NCBI GenBank assembly: GCA_000507305.1
Contig: DF239787.1
Span: forward strand, 62,001-126,000
Length of the DNA: 64,000 bases
Reading direction: 5' to 3'
Origin: Breviolum minutum Mf 1.05b.01
Taxonomy: Eukaryota > Sar > Dinophyceae > Suessiales > Symbiodiniaceae
Shown: positions 48,001 through 57,429 of the stretch, one piece after another
Numbering within the stretch: the stretch's first letter is position 1
Layout of the letters: each line of letters starts with the position of its first letter
Notes under the pieces: generated by a model
What the model saw: the letters and a program-made list of their open reading frames with translations, nothing else
The model's database searches: none
Told to the model about the DNA's origin: nothing
Position numbers and translations under genes: made by a program

Positions 48001-51000
48001 TTTCCAAGATCACATGGACGCCTTGACTCAAGCGCATTTGTGTTTGACTTTGCTCATTCTGGCTCGCTGCTTTTGTTGCATTCACTAGCAGAAGCCGGTA
48101 GTTCAGCATTCGCGTTTGGCATCTCACAAATGGGCTTTCTGCTATTGGTGTTTGATTCCGGGCTTGTGGGTTTTTTGTTGCTCCTGAGGAGCCTCGCCCG
48201 TTTCGGCCCTGTCTTGTTGGTGTTCGATTGCTCATGGCCCGGCTTTTCTCTGCTTCTTCGAGGCTCTGGTAAGGCAGGATTGTCTTTGAGCGTGTTTGGT
48301 TTAGGAAGGATGGAATTACTTCTCTTAGTCTTTGATTTTCTTCATTCAGACCTGTTGATGTTGTTGCACAGTCTTGCTCGTCCAGACTTTGCAGTTCTTG
48401 CATTGTGTGCCACTTCCTCAGGCTTGGCCGTGTTTCTTAGGAGCTCTGCAAGACTTGGCCTCCCTGCACTCTCATTTGATGTTGCCACCATGGACTTGAT
48501 ACCATCCACTCGAAGCTTCTTATGCTCAGGCTTCACAGTCTCCAGCAGTGAGGTTTTCCGTCTTGACGACACCTCCTCAGTCACGAGCAACTTTCGGTTG
48601 GGTCCGCTTTTGTCAGCACGAAGTCCTGCCTACATGGGCTTGCCTCTCTTCGTGTTTGGTTTCGCTGACCTGGGAAGTTCGATGTTCCTGCGCTCCCCCG
48701 GACATTTGGGTAGTGTCTTGTTTGTATGTGGAATCTCGAGGACAGGCTTTATCTTGTTTGTCTTCGACACTACTGGCCCTGGCTTTCCTGTTCTGCTGCA
48801 AAGCTTCCTGCGAGCAGAATCTACAATGTCAACTCCAAATTTCGCATCCCTGGGATCTTCCGCTTCCATCAGATCTTTTGTGAGACTTGATTCAATCTTG
48901 TTCGTGTTTGATCTTACTCGTTCAGATCCTTTGTTGCTTCCAAGAAGTTCAGCGCAAGTTGATTCTTCACCCTTGGTCTTTGGAATCGCAAGACTTGGCC
49001 TTTCAGTCTTGAATTTTGACAATACTCCCATGGACTTCTTGGCGTTTCTGAAGAGTTTCTCTCACGTTGGCCTATTGGTTTTAGTCTCCGATTATTCGCA
49101 CTTGGACTTTTCTGTTCTGCTACGTAGTTCTTGTCGACTTGGACCTCTTACATTGGCCTCCGGATTCTCAGATTTGGACAGTCCCTCGTTCCTGCAGTCA
49201 CTTGCCTGAGTCGCATCACCTTTATTCGTGTTTGGTATTGGTTGCTTAGGGAGTTCCATCCTTGTGTTTGATGCAGGCAGCTTAGACCCGCCTGTGTTGC
49301 TGAGATCCTTTGCATATCTTGAATTGGCAATGCCAGCGTTTGACTTCAGCCATCCAGGATCCTTGATTCTTCCAAGGAGTATTGCATTGGTTGAAAGCTC
49401 CTCGCCAATCTTTGGAATGTCTAGCTTCGGCTTTTCACTGTTTGCGCTTGACTTTTTGCACCTTGGCTCATCAACACTGTTGAGGAGTCACGCTCATATG
49501 GGACCTGCAACCTCCACGCCAGAGTTCGCGAGTTTTGACTTCTCCCCCTCCCTGCGAGGCTTTTTACATTCAGGATTTCCAACGTTCATACGTGGAAGCA
49601 TTGGACATGACTCATTGGTGCTTGTGAAAAGCTTCCATCTTCTTGGATCTATACCGCCAGCTCTGGGTGCTGCTTGTTCGGACTCAACAACATTTTTGCT
49701 GGATTTTATGCAGGTCGAACTATTAGTGTTGCTGCGTAGCTTCGGCAGGTTGGGTTTGCTTCTGTTTATGTTGGGCTTTCCAGATGCTGGATCTTCTTTG
49801 CTCCTTCGATCTTTGGCGTGATGTGGACCAACCTTATCGGCCTTTGGCCTTGGATGATTAGGCTTGCCTGTACTGGTAGTGGACACAACAAACTTCGAAT
49901 CATCAGTTTTGATCCACAGCTTCGCTTGACTGAGCTTTACAATGTTAGCGTCTGATTTCTCATTTTTGGGAAGTTTAGTGTCCCTGAGGTCTTTTGCGCG
50001 TTTGGGTTCTGTGACGTCATTACCCGATCACAGCTGTTCGGGCAGCTCGTTGTCGTCACAGCAGCATGCTCGAACAGGGTTATTAGCACCACTGGCTGGC
50101 AGCCTCAGTCCTGACTTGTCATCGTTTGCATTTGACAGTGGATTGGTTGGTTCCTTGGTGCTACTTCAATCCTTTGCAAGGTTGGGCTTTGTTATGCTTG
50201 TGTTTGACCTCACAGCGATGGGATCCTCACCACTTCTACGCTCTTTGGTGTGAATAGAGTTTCTGGTATTTGCCCTGGGTCTGTCTTGCCTCGAATTATT
50301 GGTATTCGCTTTCGATTATGCAACTGTGGACTCGTTCGTGTTGCTTCGTTCATTTGCTCACCTGGGCTTGTTTCCTTCTGTTCTGAATTTTGGAGAACTT
50401 GAGCCTTCAGCTTCGGTTCACAGTCTCGCTCAATCTGACCCTGCAATGCTTATGTTTGGATTTCAAGAGATGGGGCCGTCCTTGCCTTTGCACGGCTTCG
50501 CGCAACTTGGGAGCGCTTCATTTGTCGATGGTACTATTTGGATAAGCTTAGTTGTATCAACGATTGATGTTTGTCATCTGGGCTTGCCTCTATCAGCCCG
50601 CAGCTTTGCCTGGCTCGAATTTCCATTTAGTGTATTGAACTTGTCACATCTGGGCCTTTCTCTGCTGCCCCACAGCTTCGGGCAACCAGAGCCATTTCTC
50701 TTGGTGTTTGACCATAGCTCCCTTGGCTTGTTGTTGCTGGTGCAAAGTCTTATCAGAGTGGGCTCTGTTGTGTCTGCCATGTGCGCGACAAGGTTTGATT
50801 CTCTTTTATCAGCATTGGACCTTTTGCACCTTGACCCCAGCACGTCATCGAAGAGCTTTGTCCGACTTGGGTTCGCATTGTTGGTCCTTGATTGCAGCCT
50901 GGCGGACTCTTCCGCATTCCTCAGAAGCTCAGTTTGCCTTGACTTTCTCTTGTTCCTTTTTGGACTTGGGCGCATGGAGCCATCAATCTTTGTTTTTGGC

Positions 51001-54000
51001 GCTGGTTTGATAGGTCCAATATTTTTAGCTCGAGGTCTCGCATGTATCGGTTCAGCAACGTTAACTTTGGACCTTTTGCATTTGGGATTTCCAACGCCTT
51101 TAAGGTCCTTTGCTCGGTGTGGCTCTGCGCTCTTTGTTTGCAGTGCTGATGAGCTAGGCTCATCGCTATCTTCACAAAGTCTGACATACATGGGCTTTGC
51201 TGCACTGATGTTGGGCTTGAGCTGCCTGGGTTTTCCACCTCCTCTTTCTGACCACAATCAAATGGGCTCTCCAGCCTTCTTACGATCTTCTGCCCACGTT
51301 GGTTTTGTGGTGCCAACATTCGACTTTTCTGACATGGACTTGTCCCTTCTGCTGCGTAGCTTTGGGTGATCGGGCTCCGCTACCCCTGTGTTGGGCTTGG
51401 TTCGACTAGAATTCATACTGTCCGTTTGCGACAGTGTGCAGCTCGGCTTCACTCCCTTAGTTGACAACCTCGCGCAAGTGGACTTGAGATTGTTCGCGGT
51501 GTGTTCTGGACACTTGGGACCTTCCTTGTCAGCAAGGTCACCTGCACACTCGGACTTGGTGATGTTGGCGTTTGACTCTTCCAAGCTTGGCTCGTTGCTT
51601 TCTTTGAGACAATTGGCACGCATGGGTTTTCCTGTCCTGATACCTGGAATCTGTAGACCTGAATTCTTACTGCTCGTTTATGACGGTCCGCAAGTGGGAT
51701 CTTTGGTATCACTTCAAAGCTTTTTGCGGACGGAGCTCTTTCCTTCAATATCCGACCTTTCGGATCTCGATTTCGCATCATCCTTGCGCTCATTTGCTCA
51801 CTTGGCCTTTTCAGCACCATCTTCAGGTGTTGCAAATCTTGACTCTGGCATTCCAGCCCTGGATTTTACGCACACAGACCTGCTTGCTTCACCCCACAGT
51901 TTCAGTCACATGAACTTGGCTACATTTGCGTTTGATTCTGGACACATTGGATCAGCTCCTTTTGCCAGAGGTCTTGTTTGTCTTGGTTTGTTCTTGTTAG
52001 TCTTCGACGCCATCAAATTCGAGAAGACAGAAATTCTCAGCGTTACCCAACAGATGCACCTTGAGTCCTTCTTGTTGTTGCAATCCTGGGGACATTTTGG
52101 TTCATTTATGTTTGTATCTAGCTTCGCAAACATGGGATCGTTCCTATCACCGCACATCCTCGCACGAGTTGGCTTGGCTACGTCTGTCTCGGGTATGGCT
52201 TGATTGGAAAGCCCTTTGCTAATTGTGGATAAAGTAGAGATGGGTCTTATTCCTTTGACCTTCAGCACTGTTGAAATCGGATCTAAACCCTCTGTGGTGT
52301 CTCAGTTGGCACTTGGTTCCCTGTTTTCATTGAGAAGTTCTTCACATATGTCTTTGCCGTTGTTCGTGTTTGGTTTTGGAGACCCAGGTTTTGTGCTGTC
52401 ACTGCAACAGTACGCTCAGCTGGCAAGTTTCTTGTTCCTAATTGGCCTGGCACGTCTCGGACTTTTCGTGTCTGCCTACCATCAGATTGAACTGGGCTTG
52501 TCTATTTCCCTACGTGCCTCTAGCCGAACAGATTCAGCGGTGTCAGTGCTGGAGCTTGCTCTCATAGGTTTCCTAGCGTTCTTTCGATCCTTTGTGCGAT
52601 CAGGCTTTTCAACATTGCTTTTCAATTATGCTGCTCTGGGTTTCCTGATTTCCTCGAGGCAGCTTTGTCAAATCAGCTCTTCTGTATCTGTCACTGCAAC
52701 TGCAAGACTCGGGCCTTCACTCTTCGTTAGTTGCGACGCAGCCACTGGCCCCTTGGTGCCTTTGCACAGCTCTGCACAACTCGGTTTGCCTTCATCCGTT
52801 TTGGACATGAGTCAATCTGAATCATTATTTCTTCTCCAAGGCTCTATGTGTCTCGGCTCTTCCTTACTCGCGCTGGACCTTTTGCATTTGGGCTTGCTAA
52901 TGTCTCTGCGGCAGCATGCACAAGTGGACTTTGGACTTTCCATGTTTGGATGTTGCGCAGTAGGGTCTCCGCTTCTTACGTTTGGCCTGGCAAATGCGGA
53001 AAGCTCAGCCTCCTTGAGATCGTTTTCACAGGCAGATCCAGCGGCTTTTATTCCAGGTTCCGGGACTATTGGCTTTTCGATTCTTTCACAAAGCTCCGCT
53101 TACTTGGGCCTGTCAATGTTGGTCTTCAGTTTTCCACACCTTGACTCAATACTTTCATCGCAATCACTGGCTTGCCAAGGTTTCGCCGTCTTGGCATGTG
53201 GTACAGCGCAGTCAGAACTGCCAATGCTCGTCCTTGACAAGGTACTCACTGATTCACTGCTGTTGTTGCGCAGTCCTGTCTGATTAGCTTCTTCCCTTTC
53301 GGTATTTGACTCCGGACATCTCGGGCTAGTTCTGCTAGTCCGCAGCCTTTTGCAATCAGACCTTGCAATTCCAGCGTTGGACTTTTTGCGCTTGGGCAGT
53401 CTAATGTTGATCAGATCGATGGTATGAATAAACTTAAGTCTTCCAATTGTGGGGAAAGCTCGGCTTGGCGATTGCCTCTCAGTGATGGATAGCACCCTCC
53501 TTGGTTTGCCATTGTTGATGCAAGGATCCTCGCGTGCGGGTGGGCAGCTCTCCATATTTGACCAACAGGCCTTAGGCTCATTATCACCATCAAGGTCTCT
53601 TGCGTGACCAGGCTTTTCAATGCCAATGTTTCAGTTTGCCGAACTAGAATTGTCTCTCCTTCTCAGAAGCTTGGTTTGATCAGGTCTTTTGATTTTAGTC
53701 CTCGGAACTGCCAGGTTCGGGGGGACATTGTCCGCAGGCACGCTGACCATCAGCACTCTGAGTGTCACTGGATCTTCTTCTTGTGGGTTGTTTTCTGTCG
53801 TGGGAATTACAACCCTAGGATCCGCCCCGTTGATTCACAGCTTCGCGCGATTGGACTTTGCCTCATCTGTGTCTGATCCAACTCATCCTGAATCTACTTT
53901 TTTTTCGCAATCCCCAGTTCAATTGGGTTTCATACTGCTGGTAATGCGCGACTGTGCCCTGGGAAGTCCTATGTCTTTGTTGGACTTTGTAACCGCAGGT

Positions 54001-54495
54001 TTTGCGACGTTCTTGCAATCTTCTGTACGTATGGGCTTGGCGCTATTTGTCCTAGACCTTGCATCCTTCGACTTATTCGTTCTGTTCCGTAGCCTTGCTA
54101 AGATGGGCTTCGCAACCCCGCTGTTCGATTTCGGCCACCTTGGCTTCTTGATGCCTGTGCCCTCCTCAGAACAGACGATTTCGGACTCAGACTTTGCCCT
54201 GATTTTGTTGAAGAGACAAGTGAATGGGGTTGGATGGGGTGGCTTTTCCTTGTTGCTTTTGTGTTGCATTTATTCCACAGTCAGCTTTTGGTTCTCTTTT
54301 GGCTGTGGCTTTCTCAACCTTGCGGCTTCGGCTTTGTTTGGTTGGTTTCGTTGGCTGTATGCTTTTTGATTCAGTTGGATCAGTTTGATCAGTTGGATTC
54401 AGGGTTCCTTGTGGTAACTAGAAGATTGCCAAGTTGAGTCGCATGTTTCGAGCTAAGTCACAAAAGTCCCTAAACTGCCGCGAGAGAATTATGGA

Positions 54496-54666
54496 ATGAA
54501 AGAACATGAAGATGAACATGAGAAAATCAAAGAAAACAAAAAGATGAGGCATGAGAAAGAACAGGAGAAAAGAAGAACATCTAAGAAACACAATGGCCAC
54601 ACAAAACAACCGTTAAGGGAGCAACAGAAAATGAGTGGAAGTAAAAGAAAAGTGGGGCAAAATTGA
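54496..54666 (+). other. Small Lys/Glu-rich open frame, probably chance
   Basis: An ATG-to-TGA frame of 56 codons in the purine-rich stretch, giving a very charged product (Lys, Glu, His, Arg). Purine-rich DNA yields such frames readily. It could be part of an exon, but nothing upstream or downstream supports that. Confidence 0.15.
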
Positions 54667-54861
54667 AGTTCTTAGTGGGGGACAGTGCGGGAAATCCATG
54701 ATTTGGTCGTGACTTCGTGGCGTGTTGACAATGAGAGTCATGCTTAGCATTTCAGGCGAAGTCCAATGATGTACCTGCGAGCAGTGATTCACAACTGATG
54801 ATTACTGATTCGCCACTGCAAGTTAAACCGTTGAGGAATTAAGCTGAATTAAGTCGCTCCT

Positions 54862-54985
54862 GGTGAGGTGCAAAGCTTCTTGCGCCCTGATTTTTGCTCG
54901 TTTGCAAGCGGCTTCTTCATGGTGGGAAGCGCGTTCTTGGTGATCAAAGAGTCTTGTATTGGCTCTCCGTTGCCTGCGAGGACTG
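54862..54985 (+). repeat. Solitary RS-FG-LD repeat relic
   Basis: Reads QSFLRPDFCSFASGFFMVGS, then Ala-Phe-Leu-Val-Ile and an LD-like tail. RS, FG and LD are in the order seen in the arrays. Confidence 0.65.
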
Positions 54986-55372
54986 AATGGGCAATTAAAG
55001 AATGGCACTACATCCGGTTCAATGATTCGGTATTTTCCCAATGGTTCAGATGCATACAATTTGCTGGTACAGTATCAAATGATGCGGATTCGACACACTG
55101 CCATTCACCTAAATGCAGTCGGTATGTGTGATGTCCATACAGGAAATTTCGCCAGGGTTCATTGATCCATTGTGAAGGACGGATTTATGTGACGATTCTC
55201 CACAATTTAGGATCCATCATTGCGGATTAAGATACAATCAAAATCTAATTACTGTAGAATACCCAAAATCCATTTTTGCTTGTTTGCTAGCACGTTTTTG
55301 AAGCTGCAGCACTGATCGTGTGTTTTGTTGTATTTCTGTATTTCTTTATCACCAGGTTTGTGCCATGTTCTG

Positions 55373-55440
55373 GCAGGAGCTTTGCTTGATCAGAACCTGC
55401 AATGTTGATGTTTGACCTTGCGGAAACAGAATTCATCCTG
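55373..55440 (+). repeat. Solitary RS-LD relic carrying the same TGA
   Basis: Reads RSFA, then TGA at 55387-55389, then SEPAMLMFDLAETEF. The TGA falls in the same fifth-codon column as the stops in the arrays. It starts at CAGGAGCTTT. Confidence 0.72.
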
Positions 55441-55704
55441 CCGTCACTTGGGCAGGAAATAGCAAGCACATTTCTGGAGAAATGAAAGCATGGGTCGAAG
55501 GATTGACAATTATTGACCATGGTTTTATCAGGTTTATCAATTGATGCTTTGCAGGACACTGTGGGAGTAGGGACTATGCACTTGATATTTTGAAGTTTTA
55601 TGAAGATTTAGCAGCTAAGCATTGATTCAGGAGTGAGTGATTCTTGATTCGTGAGCTTCAGGGACATCCACTCGCAACATGGATAGCCGGATCGCCGAGG
55701 TCGC

Positions 55705-55790
55705 ACAGCTCCTCCCGACTGGGCTTGACGGCATTCGCTGTAGCACCAGTGATTTGTGGCCCCACCTTGTCCGCCTACACTGCGGCGCAG
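55705..55790 (+). repeat. Solitary RS repeat relic
   Basis: Reads HSSSRLGLTAFAV, an RS monomer; the following sequence is only loosely similar. Confidence 0.5.
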
Positions 55791-56104
55791 TTCTCAAAGA
55801 TGCCTGTCCTCGGCAACTCGGCGAGGGTTCTGCAAAACTTTGAATCGATCTGATATATTTTGATAACTTTGATATTAGATGGTATAATGAATCGATCTGA
55901 TATATTTTGCTATATTTTATATTCCATGGTTCACTTACATATTTTTCATGATTTTTCGGATTTTTTCCTATATTATTGTACATCGACTTATTCAAAACTG
56001 CCACAAGAGAGCATAGTGTCATGTCCTAGCACTGGCCTTCTACTTCTATCGAAATTATCTAAGCGATCTGGTTTGCTGGAAGTTGATCGACTTGTTTGGT
56101 GCTC

Positions 56105-56190
56105 AGGCATCTGCAACATGGGATCCTCGTTGCCTTCACATAGCTTTGGATGATCCGATTTCAGCTTCTCAGTTCTAGGCAGGAAATGGG
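56105..56190 (+). repeat. Solitary LD-RS relic carrying TGA
   Basis: Reads CNMGSSLPSHSFG, then TGA at 56151-56153, then SDFSFSVL. The stop again sits at the RS fifth codon. Confidence 0.72.
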
Positions 56191-56699
56191 AAATGCTGTC
56201 ACGCCCGAAATGACCGCTTTGGTAGCAACAAAGGCACCAAAATGCACCAGTTTTGGAAAAGCTGATGCAAATCAAAGAAACATTTTCTTGGACCTCCCGA
56301 CATGGTCCACGCGCATTCAATGTCGACAAATGCAATTAGATTTTGGCAATACAAGGCAATACACATAATGTCTTCATGGCGAGATATCATGACAGTATTT
56401 GCTTTTCCTTGACTTGGACATGTCCGTAAGACGCAGCATCCGTGTGCAGGTCTGGCATGTTGGGGTCCTCAGATTTGGGCAGCGTGCGCGTGGTGACTTG
56501 GGCTTCGGCCAAAATGTTAGTTATGTGGCAGACATTCGCAGACTTCGCATTTTCTTGAGCCTTAAAAGTGTTTCAATAAAAAGTCATCCAAATTGCTCTT
56601 TTCAACAGAAAAGTGAGATATTGATGAAACAATGTCTTGTTTTGTAAAATCTAAAAACAGCAAAGAACTCCTGTGCAAAAGTGACTGTTGGACAGCTCT

Positions 56700-56790
56700 G
56701 AGGTTCCAGCCTTTCGTTGTTGGTGTCCAACTGCGCGCATTTTGGCTTGTCTTTCCCCGTGAGGCCCACTCGACGGGCACTGGAATTTCC
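56700..56790 (+). repeat. Solitary repeat relic
   Basis: Reads GSSLSLLVSNCAHFGLSF and then Pro-Val-Arg-Pro. It resembles FG and LD monomers with the conserved GSSLS tail. Confidence 0.55.
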
Positions 56791-56939
56791 GGAGGGTCGG
56801 TTTATTAAACTTCAACAACTTGAACATATTCGACATATCTTGGAATATGACAAGTCTACTGAGAATATTTGAAAAGAGAATACTTGCAGATGGTGTTGAG
56901 ATGTTTATTTGAACTTTACAGAATGTCGCCTGTCAACGG

Positions 56940-56985
56940 CAAACACGGTTTCGAGGAGCCTCGCTCGTCCTGAACCCGCTATGTT
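56940..56985 (+). repeat. Solitary RS repeat relic
   Basis: Reads TVSRSLARPEPAMLV, one RS monomer with its preceding codons. Confidence 0.6.
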
Positions 56986-57429
56986 GGTGCAATGCTCAGT
57001 CTGCAACACTGTGAGATGTTGTTCTTGGGATGAAAGGATCAGTTGTGTCCGGAGCAGTACGTTTCTGTGCGGCGCTTGGATGTTTGATCAAGCTGTTGGC
57101 TTCCATCTTCTGCCCTTGGGAGAGTTTTGAAAGCGAAGTCAAAGCCGCAGAGGAACCTGGGGACGCTCTGCTCCACGTGAACATCTTGTTTCTTGAATTC
57201 ATCACAACTTATTACAAATTACATGACAACCACAACAGTTATTAAATTATGTATATCTTTGCTTTATTGATACTGATTATATTTTGAAACTATTATGCAT
57301 AACTTGTTCATAAACATATCCCTGCAATAGAAGCATGGTAGGTATGACTTTATAACTCTACAACCATTTCTGCATCAGAAATGTTTGTAGCTGAGACGGC
57401 CGGACCTTTCTGAGTTGGGTGTACTTTCC

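Larger units (their letters stand above)
34843..54165 (+). repeat. Array block 5: 19.3-kb codon-phased repeat with higher-order structure
   Basis: The longest block. Every long plus-strand open segment from 34816 to 54369 starts in the same frame, so no net frameshift has accumulated over roughly 6,400 codons. I count about 33 in-frame stops (for example 35779, 36145, 38791, 40297, 42019, 44917, 47155, 49207, 51367, 53281), all in the fifth codon of RS or FG monomers. Higher-order organisation is clearest at 40579-41514. The sequence gives way to non-repeat DNA just after 54165. Confidence 0.94.
54166..57429. other. Right flank of block 5, no gene recognised
   Basis: T-rich sequence at 54230-54420 is followed by a strongly purine-rich stretch at 54480-54660. 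After that come six decayed or short repeat copies between 54862 and 56985, listed separately. No convincing gene. Direct repeats of gatcagtt occur near 54382-54412. Confidence 0.55.

Noticed and set aside
1-54165. CRISPR array or bacterial satellite
   Set aside because: No constant repeat with unique spacers; every position is a diverged copy of the same 36-bp monomer, and the surroundings are eukaryotic in character.
54496-54666. Charged 56-codon frame as a confident gene
   Set aside because: It is what purine-rich DNA gives by chance, so it is kept only as a low-confidence entry.
57415-57429. TTG at 57415 as start of the 664-codon gene
   Set aside because: A eukaryotic gene would start at the in-frame ATG at 57430, five codons downstream. 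The extra codons have no support.
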